Notes: generated by a model from the letters alone, not told the origin. 64,000 nt of DNA from Hetaerina americana (GCA_022747635.1 JAKTNV010000024.1:3626665-3690664); one strand, 5' to 3'. Numbered from the stretch's first letter, positions 13,381-26,145 are shown. Program-made: numbers and translations.

Positions 13381-13880
13381 CTGTCTACTTCCTTGACTTT
13401 CTTGGAACATGTGAAGCCAAGCACAGGCACAGGTCATTAAGCGCACCGAATGCGGAACGAAGAGCAGAGAGACTGAGAATGAGAAGGGGTGAAAAGGGGG
13501 GGGGACTAGCTAGGAGGCGAGGAAGAAGGGTTGCCAGGGAGTGGGGGTGAATTGTTGATGGGGACAAACTGTTGGCTTTGGGGAGAGAGTGTAAAGAGAG
13601 AGTGGGAAGTGGAAAAAGCGGAGGGAACGAGGGTGTGAAACTAATGGAAGGGACCTGAAACGACGGGGACGATGAGATCGGGGGAGTGGAGAAGGTCGGG
13701 TGCGGAGGGGGGAGTGGAGGGAGGGAGGAGGATTATAAGAGAGGACGGAGAGTGGAGAAGCGGAGGGAGAAAGGGATGATAATAAGGGGAGCGAGCGGGG
13801 AAGCTTGCCAAGGAAGGTATAAGCATTGCAAATTGGAAGAAGTTGGGAATGGAAAGTGCTAGCCGAAAAGACGGGAGAAA
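13381..13880. other. Purine-rich, G-rich island with a G-quadruplex motif
   Basis: The plus strand is almost entirely G and A, with a run of nine or more G near 13496 and many GGG tracts. At 13698-13725 four G runs (3, 6, 3, 3) separated by loops of 6, 6 and 1 fit a canonical G-quadruplex. The minus-strand frames are Ser/Pro/Leu low complexity and are rejected as genes. Confidence 0.55.
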
Positions 13881-14218
13881 GATGGTTTGTAGATAATAGA
13901 TTTGGATCTCTCGTAGTAAGCCAACAAATTTCAGATAAATAGGCTTATTATTCAGTATTCCATCGCAAAATATTTGCAGACTCTTGAAAATATGACCAGT
14001 TTAACTAAATTTACGCTCAGGTTTCATTTCCATAAATTGTGGTAATTAAAACCAATTATGATTGTATATGTGTCTTATGTTTTTCGGGTGATTCTCTTAT
14101 ATGGCTTTGCCCATTAATTTCTCAGGAGTTTTCGGTAACATCTTCCTTTCAATATCAATGGCAATAATATAATCTGGACCCTTTAATATATTTTACTCTA
14201 AATCTAATATCAATTAAT

Positions 14219-14232
14219 TGAAATTTCTATTG

Positions 14233-14296
<64 letters not shown>

Positions 14297-14414
14297 CGAT
14301 TATACGGAAACACTCACCGAGCAGTATAATATTGGGACGGCACAATAGAATACAAATAAAATGGTAACACTTAAAAGGACACTCACACGGTAAATTGTGA
14401 ATTGTGAATTGTGT

Positions 14415-14509
<95 letters not shown>

Positions 14510-14631
14510 ATAGAAATTTCAGAAGGCCTCCTCTGAGGCCTTCTTCAAGTAGGACTTACGTCTTACTTGAAGAAGACCTCGGAGAAGACCGCAAGCTTAA
14601 ACAATTTACCGTGCGAATGTCCTTTTAAGTG
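14219..14631. repeat. AT-microsatellite module with interleaved inverted repeats and hairpins
   Basis: The order is: arm A (TGAAATTTCTATTGAT, 14219-14234); (AT)n 14236-14295; a 72-bp core (14297-14368) related to one at 26147; arm B (14368-14398, starts CACTTAAAAGGAC); (AT)n 14414-14507; arm A' (14506-14521), the exact inverse of A; hairpin 1 with GAAGGCCTC/GAGGCCTTC arms (14522-14530 and 14535-14543); hairpin 2 with 16-bp arms (14540-14555 and 14560-14575, one mismatch, loop TTAC); and arm B' (14601-14631), the inverse of B with two mismatches in 31. It looks like a composite non-coding mobile or foldback unit. The open frames across it are Tyr-Ile repeats only. Confidence 0.85.
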
Positions 14632-17600
14632 CATACATGCAAGCTTGACTATAGAGGAAATTAACGGTGACATGAAGTCAAGAATTCAGACTGGATAGTA
14701 AAAATGAATGCTTCGTAATACTCCAAGTGTTTGAAGGGAGGAAGAAAGTCATCAGTAAATTATGAGAAGAGTTGGAAGAAATAAGGAAAAGAGCAATTGG
14801 GAAAGAGTCCTTTGGAATATAATCAGGCAAGTGTTGAGGATAAGAAGTATTTGGCAGAAAACGGGTGAAGAGAAGTAAAGGTTACATGGAGGAAGGCGAA
14901 AACTCTGCGATGCGAGTAACATTTAATGGATTGGGAACGTAGGTAGATAGATCAGGAAGAGGTCGTGGAGGTATATTTCACTGATAAAACTATAGAAAGC
15001 ATTGTCTTTTTTTCTCTTCAAAACATGCCCATTTTTCAGATGCATCCAGAAGTGCAATAAACCCTCCGGTTTTATCTACATATATTAGTGACAAGCTCAG
15101 ATTTGTGGACATTACCGATTATGCGAAATTTTAATTTTGTAATTTTGGATCATAAATAATAAAGTTGTAATTTTAAATGAATAGCTGTAGAATATTATAA
15201 TTTTATTATTTATATATATTTTCTATACCCTCCGCTTCAATTAGCGGTATAAACACAGGTGAGCACTTAATTGGGATTTACTTATATTAAGCTTTTGCAG
15301 TAGTAAGCGATGAATCATGAACGATGCCAGCGTTCAAAATGTCGTGAATAAGTTTTATGTCGTGTTTTGATAGTTCAAATCACATGGGATACGAATTAAT
15401 CGATAGAATATTGAATATATAACGATTAGGATTTCAATTACTGTTTTAATTGGGTGAGGGGTTAGAATTGTATGAAAGAATATTTTGCTGTCAACGATCA
15501 TTAGAATTTATGTAATATCATGATTTAGCTGTTAAAGAAAAGTATTTTTAACCTCCTTGACTGGGAATGAAGTTTCTGGGAAAGGTATGCGTGGAAGTAA
15601 GGATTAAACTCGGGGATGCTAGTAATTGTTTAGAAAAGTGAACTGATAGTTTAAGATATCAGGTCTTTACTCGTCTTGTAATGTTTAGGATAGTGCTTTT
15701 AGTTATGAACGGATAGCGAATATTTGTTTTCTTTGAAAATGTCTTTATCCATAACAATTGGATAAGTCATGACAAACCCTACAGACATGTTTGAATAATA
15801 TACGTTGTTTTTAAATTATAACTTTCTCGTTATTATATAGGTACCTTTTTCAGGTGATGTATTACGAGAATTAAATTCTATTCTTAAAATCATTAGTGAT
15901 TTAGCGGCTGGTCAGGTAACTTGGCATGTATGAAAGTGTAAACGAAAATAAATATTTGTGCTGGTGAAACGAAAAGATTTCCCGGCAAAATTTCTAAGTC
16001 TGTACTAATCTATGTTCTATGCCCTTACATATATTTGCTCTACATTTGTACTTTTCTAAGTTCACATCTTACATCTAACTGAAGACTTCAAAAATATATA
16101 ATTGCCATTGAAATAGGTTGAAGTAGAACTCTTGGTGCACAAGACATACTGTAGCTATGAAGAGTTAATGAACGGATGGTACTGGCGGGGAAGGAAAACG
16201 AATACTTGTCTGTTACTCCGAGAAGAATGGATGAACGACGCAGCCAAACGGAAGTAGATGGAACCTGATGTCTATTTATGCTTATTTCTGTCCAAAGGAC
16301 TGGAGTACCCGAGATGAAGACGACCTACGTTTCAGAAATCTGTCTTATTGGCTGACACAATCGTGATATAATCCTGCAGTACTGTCATCAAGGATGAAGC
16401 AATCCAGATCGAGATTAACTCTATTTTTCGGGTAGAGAAAAAAATGTAAAAATGAGAGATTCTTTTTTTCATTGCCATTTTCCATTTCAACATTGAATTC
16501 TATTTCATATCTTCTTGGTTGCGTCTAAAGAAAAGATGCGCACGAGTATGCGATCGACTCGATTCAAGAAAAATAGAAAATACAGGTATCTATGTAAGTA
16601 CATGAGGTGGAATCATGGTTTCGTTTCCCTGTAGTGTGAAAAATTGAGTCTGGAGTCGTTAAGACGACGATTCCCCCATGATGGTTGGTTAGATGAATTG
16701 CTTTTATTTCTTTATAAAGGGACAAGAGGATTGAAGTTATCATCCATCATTCGTCCCACTAATGAGTTTGTCTCGTGCGTCACAGCAACAGGAATTGACA
16801 GTCGTTTACGAGATTGAATCTTTTCCCTCCAAAAGAAAAGGTATTTGAGATCTGCTCACTGTTGATTGAGATAAAAGATCAACAATTTAGGCGTTCATCA
16901 ATAACTTCAGGAGTTAAAGGACATCATAGATACCAATGTGAAAGATTTGCTATTAAGCTCGATTTTTTTTGTTGATTTTAGGTGACACGGCTGCTTCATT
17001 ATTGTCCGCTTTATTTAATTGACTTTTCCCGTTTCTAATTGATTTATGTTACCTATAACGCATGCATAGATTTCCTAAAATGACGAATGTGGTTATAACT
17101 CATTATTATGTTTATTTTTCCTTTGATATACGAGGTCTTGTACTGTAGAAATGGGTTTGGTATAAATAAGAACAATTGACCTAATGGCTGGCTATATGAC
17201 GAAACTACCACGGGCCCTTATGGCAAATGTGCAAGTTATGATGCTGGGTTTGAACAAATATACTAAACTAAGGTAGTTTTTATAACTAATGTTGGATAGC
17301 TCTGAAACTAAATGAGAATAAACGGACGTATAGAGTGCACAACACCCATTTTTAAAAATTAGGAGAATTAGAGTTATATGATGATATTTGCCGATTTTAT
17401 TGAAAACTATTGCACGGCATTCTGCCTCAGGGAAGTAACTTACCTCTAAATAATGCCTTAATTCTAGATAAGTATTAGTGAATTACTTTTTGATTTGGTC
17501 TTAGGCATACAAACACAATCTGCGGCATCTTTTTCTCCATTCCGATAGAGTAATTACTGAAGATTTTCGAAATATTGACATTATCTCTTCGAGTATTTTC

Positions 17601-18309
17601 TACATTTTTTCAAAGACTAGATTGTTCATTGAGAGTTCACTATAAATACGAACATCAATTGCGATGGCATAAGCTTTTGCAAAAAGGGCAAAACTGCTGG
17701 ATACGTTGCATAAAAAGGTGAAGGAAATAGTTCTAAAAACCAAGACAAAACTTAACCCTTTCTAGATTCGAAACCTGGTTTTAAAGAAGAAAGGATGAGC
17801 GTAGATAGGGCATACTTTGGAGATTCGTGTAAAGTGAAGAATGTAGGAAACAATTTGGACAGTGATAGTGGGCTAACGCCTAAGTTTTGGGAGAAGGGAG
17901 AAATATGGTGGGAGAAGAGTGGAAGTTGCCTAGTGAAATTCAAAGAATGCTGATAAATTGAAAGATATTGGATTGGAGAAAGATCTGATAGGAGGGAGAA
18001 TTTTAGTGTGCAGGGGTTAGTGCAAGGTGGTGGCAGGAAGAAAGACAGCTTTTGAATTGTATGTTGGGAGGTACGTAAAATATGAAGTATTTAGACGAAT
18101 GTGCGATTGTTCGTAAGAGTTTGAATAACTAGAAAATCAAAAAATTTAGGGAAAAGAGGACCAAATTCACGCGAAATTTAATAAGTATAATTAGTTAGGA
18201 ATTATCCAAAAATGGCTTAAAAGTTGGAAAACCCCTGAGAATTAATATCTTAAAGACATTAGAGTTTGCTTTTCCTGCGTTCTTTCCTCCCTTACTTTAA
18301 TATTTTCCA
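14632..18309. other. Unassigned AT-rich noncoding DNA
   Basis: About 3.7 kb without a recognised gene. Two purine-rich stretches (about 14660-14990 and 17680-18180) have the A/G-rich texture of decayed LINE coding sequence, but I could not find a motif that proves it. Confidence 0.4.
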
Positions 18310-19080
18310 AATCTCGCCGAAGAGGTCGTCTGATTCCGCAATGGAGGGTGGTAGATCACCACATGTTCACGTATACCGATGGGATAGATGGGTGCAAATG
18401 GGGCAGATGAGGGGAGAAGGCACGGATGTCGTCGGAATCGCAAAAAGTGCCCTCCTGACAACCTGCGTACGGACCCTTCTCACATTTAGATCTCTTTGGG
18501 AGCCAGGAGTGAGGGGAGACGAAGGGACAGACACCTCGGGGACGGGCGGGAGCAACCCTTAAGGACGCAGTTGGATAAGGATGCTGCTGATGAGGCGTGG
18601 GGATGGACCCCAGGGACGGCAAATATTAATCCGCGATAATGCTCCCCCATCTCCAACTCCTCTCCCATCGACCCCCCCCTCCCCGCAGTTCAACTCCCCG
18701 ACACTTACGAAATGGCGAGTCCGGTCCCGTTCAATCTCATTCTCTTCCTCTTTTCCTTCCTTCTTCTCTCTCTCTCTTTCACTCACTCTCACGCCAAGGT
18801 AATGGCTCGAGAAATATAAGATGGGGGACTGACTCTTCGGATGGAGTGGATACAATGGGGGGGTGAGGATTCAAGAGTGCGTGGATCAGAGTCGGCTGAC
18901 GGGTAAGCGCCATCTTTTTTTCCATCTTCACGGAGAGAAAGGGACGGAAGGGATGGTGAAAGAGAGAGGGAGGTCGCGCATTTGAAATAGGTTTCGGTCT
19001 TGCAAGAACGGGGCGCGCAATCACTCCGCGACCTCTCGCACCTTGAATGCTTAACTTTTCGGAACAAGTCCTCCGGCTTG
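18310..19080. other. GC-rich island with CT-rich core
   Basis: G+C is raised throughout, with a C/T-rich core at about 18640-18800 and G/A-rich stretches on both sides. Several overlapping frames of 60-98 codons open on both strands, all of biased composition and mutually antisense, with no domain. This is a composition effect rather than a gene; a regulatory or untranslated role is possible but not shown. Confidence 0.4.
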
Positions 19081-19484
19081 AGGAGTAGAATCTACGAAGA
19101 GTAATGGACCCGTAGAAGACGTAATCTTACCGTTCCCTTCGGTTTCCGTCGAGAAGCTTGCGTCGCCATTACAGTAAGCCATCGTACGGGGAATTGGAAG
19201 TAACTAAGGATGCACTTACACCTGATTACATTAGTTACTTTAACGTATCTCTTTATGGCATGATTCTCCCTAAAGAGTAATTTCTGATGAGGAATTGGCA
19301 TGCTGCCCTACCCTATGGGTATTCAAAAACTCTATTTTCCATTTAGTGTGTGCTCCATTGAAACCCTTGCATAGTTTAGGAATTAAACAAACTTTGTTCT
19401 AGATGAGTCAGTCTGCATATGAGTATCATGCAATAGTGAGCATTTGGAAGCGCAACAATGATTGTGTAGAAGAGCATGGGTGGG
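19081..19484. other. Unassigned noncoding DNA
   Basis: Sequence between the GC-rich island and the 5' leader of LINE copy 2. Nothing is recognised. Confidence 0.35.
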
Positions 19485-20447
19485 TTTCCGGATATCCCAT
19501 GCCAGGTAGGGTGAAGGAGCCAGACGAAAAAGTGCGCGCAGCGTCTGCTCCTCAGTGAGGCGGCTGCAAAGGCATCTTACACCAGAGGGGCGGACGTTGA
19601 GTGACTTTGTCATGTTAAAACACTATTGAGGAAGGCAACAGGGAGCCACCTCAATTATTATTCCTGAGATTTTAATAATGGACTAGATAAAAAAGGAGTC
19701 CTGGCCACTACGGGACTCGGCCCAATCGGGCGTGTGTCTTGTCCGGCAGCGGCGGAGGCAAGGCTTTCGCGGTCGTCAACTCACGAAAACCTTGCAAAGA
19801 AAAACCGACAGCTGGAGCACAAAAGACACAGAAGAAGACCGAATAAGTTATGATTGGAAATTGAACTGTTCGATTAATGTTGAGAATAGGTAATTAGAGA
19901 ATTAAAGTGAGAGTTGGAAAGAGGAAATATAGATATTTTACGTCTATGCGAGGTGAGATGGAAGGATAGCGGGATACTGAGATAGTGAGCGCGAAATGAG
20001 ATGGACATGGAAATTTGCTGAGGAAGGGTGAAATTAGTGTGGTATGCAAGAAGGTTAAAATACTCTGGGGAAGTAAGGAGGGAAAATCTTTGTTAATAAT
20101 TAGAGATAAGTCGGGTAAGATAATAGTCATAGCTTAGACATAGAAAGAGAATATAACGTAGATGAAGATAGTGTAGGTCCAGACATACTCGACAGTGAAA
20201 TAGGAAGGGTATTAAGGGTGATGAAATCGAACAAGGCCGTAGGTTTAGACAATATTCCTGCGGAACTACTATAAGGTTTAGGAAAATGCGAGAGAAAGAG
20301 TCTTATAAGAATTAGTTCGTAGGATATACGAGGAAAGTGTCTCGCCCTAAGACTTAGTGAAATCAGGGTTAGTTCTTTTTCTAGAAAAGATAAATGTTAG
20401 ATCATGTGAAGAATAGGACGATAAGTTAGATATCATGTGCAGCTAGA

Positions 20448-21006
20448 GTGTTTCTCAGGATCATCAACAGAAGGATGGAGGGTAGGGCAAATGATTGCTT
20501 AGGGAATGATCAGTTTGAGTTCAGGAAGGGGAGAGGCACGCGTGATGCCATTGCAGTAATGAGATTATTAATCGAGAGGAATATAGAATACATTCAGGAC
20601 ATATTTGCGTATTTCGCAGATTTCGTAAAGGAGTTTGATGGAGTGAATTGGGAAAAACTAATGATTATATTACAGGAAATAGGAATAGATTGGAGGGACA
20701 GGAGGCTAATCCGCAACCAGTACGTCTCAGACTGCTCAGGTGCGAGCGGGGAACGGAGAGTCCGCATGGGCAGTGTTAGGAAGATGCGTGAGGCAGCGTT
20801 GTCCATTATCACCGGTGCTGTTCAGCGTATATGTGGAGGAAATGTTTAAAGAGGCATGGGAAGAACTGAAGATAGGTATGAGAGTCGGCGGGGAATTCAT
20901 AAAATCAGTAAGGTTTGCTGATGATCAAGCTTTAGTTTGTCAGTCAGCCAAGGGGTTGCAAGCGTTTCTGAGTGAATTGCAAATGCAGCGCAAAGATATG
21001 GGATGA
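20448..21006 (+). pseudogene. Reverse transcriptase (LINE copy 2), frameshifted
   Basis: Two overlapping frames together cover most of an RT palm. The first (20448-20849) has LRIINRRMEG, NDCLGNDQFEFRKGRGTRDA, and a palm motif FADFVKEFDGVNW (usual FVDFEKAFDRVNW). The second (20740-21006) takes over near 20765-20830 with GRCVRQRCPLSPVLFSVYVE and then VRFADDQAL, which holds the catalytic Ala-Asp-Asp motif. The frame change between the two is a coding break. This is the best preserved RT segment in the window. Confidence 0.9.
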
Positions 21007-21256
21007 GAATTAACATTAATATAACAAAGGTTTTACAGCTTTCCATGAGGAAAGAGGCTAAGCATAACATTAAAATAGGAAGGGAAAATTAGAGTAGGGG
21101 GAATAGCCCCCGTTTCTCGGAAGTGTTTAGGACATAAATGGTCAAAGTATCAGGGACATAAAGAGAAGAATTGCGTTAGGTAAAGAAGCTTTCACGAGAA
21201 GGAGGGAATTGATGACAGGGGCATAAACTAATAAAATAAGTAAACTTGTTTAAACT

Positions 21257-21478
21257 TTGATGTGGAGCGTGCTTATGTACGGTACGGAAAAATGGTCTTT
21301 AAAGGAGGATGATAGGCGTAGATTGGAGACTTTTGAAATATGGGTGTGGAGAAGGATTAAGAAGGTGAAGTGGTCAGAAAGAAGAACAAATGAGGAGTTG
21401 CGGGGTAAGGCTGCGGAGGAGAGAGGATTGTTGAGAGAAATAATACGAAGACAGAGCAATAGAGGAATAGCATATTGA
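21257..21478 (+). pseudogene. LINE C-terminal domain fragment (copy 2)
   Basis: A 73-codon piece beginning MWSVLMYGTEKWSLKEDDRR and continuing with RRLETFEIWVWRRI and KVKWSERRTNEELRG. This is the usual region downstream of the RT thumb in this LINE type (YGSETW-L-KKD-RRLEAFEMWVWRRM). The matching part of copy 1 lies near 5100-5270. The downstream continuation is frameshifted. Confidence 0.8.
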
Positions 21479-21720
21479 TCGACAGTGGGATGTTAAAGAC
21501 TGTAATAGAGGGGAGAATGTTAGGCAAGCGATGAAGGGGCAGGGACAGGTTAGGGATGCTGGTCGCAATGAATAGAGGGATGAATTATACGAAGATGAAG
21601 AGGCTTCTTGTAGAGTAGGATGTGTGGTTGTGCTTTTTGGTAGAGAAATGATATTCATTTGGTAGTTGTGTCCATCGAATACCTAACTTTACCGTTAGAT
21701 TACCTAAATAAATAAAGTTC

Positions 21721-22786
21721 CTTCGTTTTCTAATTACGAAGATAATTACAAAAATCATAAATTCCTATATTAAGTGGAATCTGTGTTAACATCATCGTTG
21801 GTATATTAGTTAAGCAAAAGTTCCGTTGCATACAGAGCATGAATTGCAAATTATTTAGTGCTGCTGTTTTTTTGACCAATTTCGGTTCAACAGAAATCGT
21901 AAATCGTATGATTGTGCAGATAAAAGATTATGCACATCATGAAGAAGATATTTGAATAAAGCCTCCCAGAATTACTTAATTTACCCTTTTAGAAACTGGT
22001 GATCTGCCCAAACGGAAACTTTTCCATTCTCGTGGTGGTCCTTCGCATTGTTAAAATGTTAGTGTAGGCTCGAAAAATGATAATCAAGAATTAATAACTA
22101 ACTATTTCTATCCACATAACCACGATATTTCTCATCAAAGGACGTAAGAAGTATGTGTATTTTTATGCAGTACTACATTTGTATGTGCCTCGTTAAACCT
22201 ACACTTAGAGAAAATGAAATGCAAGCCAAGAGCCACAGGTCCAGCTTATGATAAACCGCGATAGGATGAGCCAGCCTAGTTGAGGATAAGAATGAAGAAA
22301 TAGGAAAGGGAGTGAAGTTTGCGATAGGGATGAGTGGAGTCGGGGAAATTCTCTCTAAACCCCTTGCTTTAATGATCACCCATGGTTCAGGCGGAGCAGC
22401 TTAATGGAGGCAGGGCATGTGCGTGGGTACGCTTGCATTAGTGATAGTGGCGTAGATTGTACGTATGGATTACTAAGTTTGGCATGGTTGCTCGGGCATA
22501 GATGGGCGTAGGGGGAGGATTTGGAGGAGGAATTATTCGGTGCATGTCTACCCCATTAGTTCTGCGGTCTCTCTATGAAAGTTTATTGACTCAAATCTGA
22601 GGTTTTGGTAAGTATTCCAACGATATGATAATGAACGAAACTCTGAGCTTAAATAAAAGATACCACTTTTTAATTACTACTATGCAATGGTATTTACATA
22701 TCATTTGCAAGCAGCGTAGGTGGATAACTCTTTTATCACCATGGAAAAATATTCACTACTAAATTGTAATAACGGCGGACTTCAAA
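21721..22786. other. Unassigned AT-rich noncoding DNA
   Basis: About 1 kb with no recognised feature. A somewhat GC-richer patch at 22180-22560 has no domain or clear repeat match. Confidence 0.4.
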
Positions 22787-22806
22787 CATATATGTGTGTA
22801 TGTATG

Positions 22807-22844
<38 letters not shown>
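22787..22844. repeat. (TGTA)n(TA)n microsatellite
   Basis: TGTG/TATG repeats pass into about 17 TA units. The sequence just downstream is not clearly related to the module seen at 14.3 and 26.15 kb. Confidence 0.9.
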
Positions 22845-22848
<4 letters not shown>

Positions 22849-23260
22849 ATAAACACAGTAATCAACCCGAAGGTCGGTTTAGTAGGTGATAGTAGAGATC
22901 ACCCAGTACTAAGCAAAAATGTATTCACATGGATATATAGTATATATATAAGGAAAAGGGATATGAACACTCATAAAAGACGACCACAGGAGAACATGTG
23001 TTCGCCATTTGGCAGGCTTTACTTGTTTGAATGTGTATTTTACCAATGTGGCTCATTTCCTCCTTCTGCCTATGCGTGCCACGAAACGCACTATTCCTAT
23101 CCTTAATGGTATTGTATAATTGCTTTCCCAACCAATTTTTCCTCTGGTGTCATCGTCAATTTCTCCTTTGGTGAGTGAAAAAACTTCCTAACATCATCTC
23201 CTTGCCAAATAATCTGGGGAATTGGTTGCATAAACCCCCCGGAGATTTCAATATAATTTA
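22845..23260. other. Unassigned DNA with short palindromic traces
   Basis: No gene. A small inverted pair lies within GGTGATAGTAGAGATCACC (about 22886-22904). Otherwise nothing is recognised. Confidence 0.35.
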
Positions 23261-23261
23261 C

Positions 23262-23345
23262 GATTCCTCCATTGGTCAAGCGATTAAGAAAATTGGTCCG
23301 ACAAGTCGAGCATCCGTGGTTCAAGTCCCGGTCAAGGAAACGTTT
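23262..23345 (+). mobile_element. tRNA-like SINE head or tRNA pseudogene
   Basis: An A-box-like TTGGTCAAGCGATTAAG (about 23272-23287) is followed by a B box GTGGTTCAAGTCC (about 23317-23329), with tRNA-type spacing, and flanked by CCGGTCAAGG. The stem pairing needed for a functional tRNA is not evident and the head differs from the other SINEs in the window. It could be the head of a separate SINE family or an isolated tRNA pseudogene. The 3' extent is unknown. Confidence 0.5.
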
Positions 23346-24372
23346 TTGCGTTTTTGATCTTCTCGATTCCACTTACCCCACCATTCATATGCTTATCTTT
23401 TATGTGTTCCTATTACTTTTATGGATATCAAGGTTTCATTCGTTACAAAGTTTTTAAAGGGCTTAGCATAATGTTGTGTTTGCATCAAGTTTTAAATTAG
23501 TTTTTTCGCCTGTTCTTTACTGTGAATTGCTTTCGTGGGTACTCTAATCTTCGCTCTTCCACTCTCCCTTATCCCTTTTCATGTGCGCTCAAAAATAGCC
23601 CTATAAAACACTCTCATTAGTGTCCTCAAATGTTTCTTTCTTGAAACATTTTACACATTTTTTGATACTTGCTCGATCGACAGACCTAAAGAAATATAGG
23701 TAGGGGAAAAATTATTCAAAACCAACTACTTAGGCTTTTGGAAGTGTGCAAAAATTGTGATGGCGTTTAAGACTAAATTTGCCAATGATGTATATCATAG
23801 GTCACAGTTAAAATTCAATCAATAATTAACTATACTTAGCTGCAAATTTCCAAAAGGTCTTCAGCTGCAAAAGTCTTTATCAGTTTACCGTTTCTGGTTC
23901 AACTAGAATATTATACCGCAGTACCTTTGCATGAAGTAATACTTAAAAATTATTGATGTGAATTGGTAAAACAATTTAATTCAACAAATGGGTAAATATT
24001 TGCCAATATTAGAGAAAAAATTAATTTTTTTCTGACATGAGATTTTATCTGAATTTCAGTTATTCCTCCGACATGCTCCTTTACTCTAGGAAATTGACGT
24101 CACATATTGCACCCTATCCATTCCGTTCTTTTTTTATTTTTCGCTTGTTGTTTTCAAATTACCATGATAGTTGATGTACATACAAAATTGTTAAGACTAA
24201 GTGAAAAAATATTTCTGCTTCAAAGGATAGCAAAGGATTTGTCTAAAAATTTTGAAGTAATTTATTTGTCAGTAGCATACTTGCTTTTGTTTCTATGGAA
24301 TAATCGAGTCATAACGCCTATAATATTGTTTTATAAGTTGTACAAATGTAACTGCCAAATATTATATACATG
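23346..24372. other. Unassigned AT-rich noncoding DNA
   Basis: No recognised gene or repeat. The frame running into the microsatellite at 24107-24508 has no domain. Confidence 0.4.
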
Positions 24373-24465
<93 letters not shown>

Positions 24466-24467
24466 TA
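24373..24467. repeat. (AT)n microsatellite
   Basis: About 38 AT units from 24375 to 24450, followed by GTATATATGTATGTATA. Confidence 0.95.
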
Positions 24468-26145
24468 CTCAAGAGAGTTGGAGAAGACGGAATCAAGGAG
24501 ATCACTAGTGCAAAAATATTTCCTTGATCAGAACTTTAAAGAATCACGGATCTGTAATCTAGGTGTTATTTTTGATTTGCTCTAGCACTACAAAAAACCA
24601 TAATGTTAGTATTTCTCAAGTCCCAAAGCAAGGATAGTGCCTTTATTCTTCATGTTTTTAATTAGTGAGCTTTTTATTACTATAAAACCATTCCTTTTAG
24701 TATTTCTCTCATTTTTTTGTTCCTTAGTTGGTATGCCACGGAGAACATTTTTTGAAGAAAAATATCTTATTCGTCCAAATGGCATCAATCATTAAGTCCC
24801 AATATTAAAGTGTCGAGCTCTTCTGATAATGCCTCTCATTACTCGCATTCTCTCTCTTTCACCATCTATCTTGCTCAGTCCATTTCATTTTTTTTCTCAG
24901 TCATTTCTTTTCATGATTGGAGAGCTATTTCTCGATGACAGAACTAACAAGTCGTTAGCTCCGTTTCTGAATACCATTATGAATATTAACGGGAGAAAGA
25001 ATCAGTCATATGCTCAATCCAAATGAAAATAAATGATCGCTGCTTATATCAATTGTAGTAAAAACTAAACTGATGAGTAAATATTTTCAAACACCATCTT
25101 TGAAATAACTTTTTCGTTGTTATACAATATATGTTCGTGAAATGACCTCTTTATCATAGAACCCTCTTTAGCGGAGCTATAAGCTCTATGAATATTTACC
25201 ACATGTATGATCGAAGTAAACGTTAATAATTTGTTAAATGATGGTTTTTAAAAATTCTGAACTTTCCAGTTTCAATTTTATTGATTATGGCTCAATTGTT
25301 CGTGATGAACACCTTTTCCTACCGAAAGATAATTAGCAGATTGCAGGCCATATTGGGATCATGATAGTAAATAAGATCATTACTTCGGGCATTTTAATTG
25401 TTATATATCTTTAGCAGAATATTATAGGACCTTACTGAATTATAAACAAGTTTAAATAAATTTAGCAACAAAATTTTTTTGTTAAAATGAAAGTTTAAAT
25501 TGCCATTTAATGCATTGATTAAATATAAAAAAGATCAAAATTAGCGTTTTTATTAACATAAAAACTTGAGGTGGATCACATATGGTGCGTAAGTTCTGCG
25601 CCACCGTAAAGGACAATAAAGTAAGGGCTGCAAAAACGTTGCATGGATCATTTGAAATCGTACTCGTTCATTATAGCCACTTTTGTGAATAAATTTATGA
25701 CTAATTCTTTCCATTCGGTCTCTACATCCTCCGCCTTTTGCATGACCTTCGCGTTTTTTCTCTTTCGATTTCTGGCGAGTAAACATCACTTCAACTATGG
25801 TCGTTATTTGGATAAGAGATCCTTTACTCAGGATTGCCGGAGTATGACGTTTTATTTTGGATTTTCAGCCCAAAAAATGGGTGCCTAAAGTAGTAACTAT
25901 ATAAATGGCCTCATAGTAGACTTCTTATTCTGTCTGAAACTTTCCACTCTTATGATGGATATATCATTGAAATAACCATAGAGAATTCCTGAATGCTCTC
26001 CTCAAGGAATGCGCAAGAGAATTTGGAAGTTTTCGGAATATTGGTAACTATAGAACTAGAAACGCCTATCCGAGAGATCTTATCAGGTAGATTGCCTTAT
26101 AATAATAAAGTATACATATATATATATTATATACCTGTATATATA
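24468..26145. other. Unassigned AT-rich DNA with a possible SINE-head scrap
   Basis: Mostly unrecognised. At 25568-25605 the sequence GAGGTGGATCACATATGGTG resembles the start of the SINE at 55427 (GAGGTGGATCGAGATGGTG), but no B box or SINE body follows, so it is at best a short remnant. Confidence 0.35.

Larger units (their letters stand above)
19485..21720 (+). mobile_element. Internally deleted LINE, copy 2
   Basis: Same family as copy 1. The leader from about 19485 matches the leader of the minus-strand copy ending near 32680 (shared CGCAGCG-CTG-TCCTCAGT block), and from GAGTCCT (19696) it also matches copy 1. Endonuclease similarity starts near 19847 and jumps after about 330 bp to the RT start (GPDILDSEIGRVL near 20178), so most of the endonuclease and linker (about 1 kb relative to copy 1) are missing. 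RT follows with a frameshift, then a C-terminal domain at 21257-21478, and a 3' end near AATAAATAAA at about 21705-21715. Stops and frameshifts make it inactive. Confidence 0.85.

Noticed and set aside
14235..14628. Tyr-Ile repeat open frames
   Set aside because: They are translations of AT microsatellites. The same applies at 7232-7502, 24107-24508, 26181-26441 and 39400-39591.
14660..14990. Purine-rich stretch that might be another LINE remnant
   Set aside because: I could not find any endonuclease or RT motif in any plus-strand frame.
25568..25605. SINE head resembling the 55.4-kb copy
   Set aside because: Similarity covers only about 20 bases, with no B box or body after it; kept as a note only.
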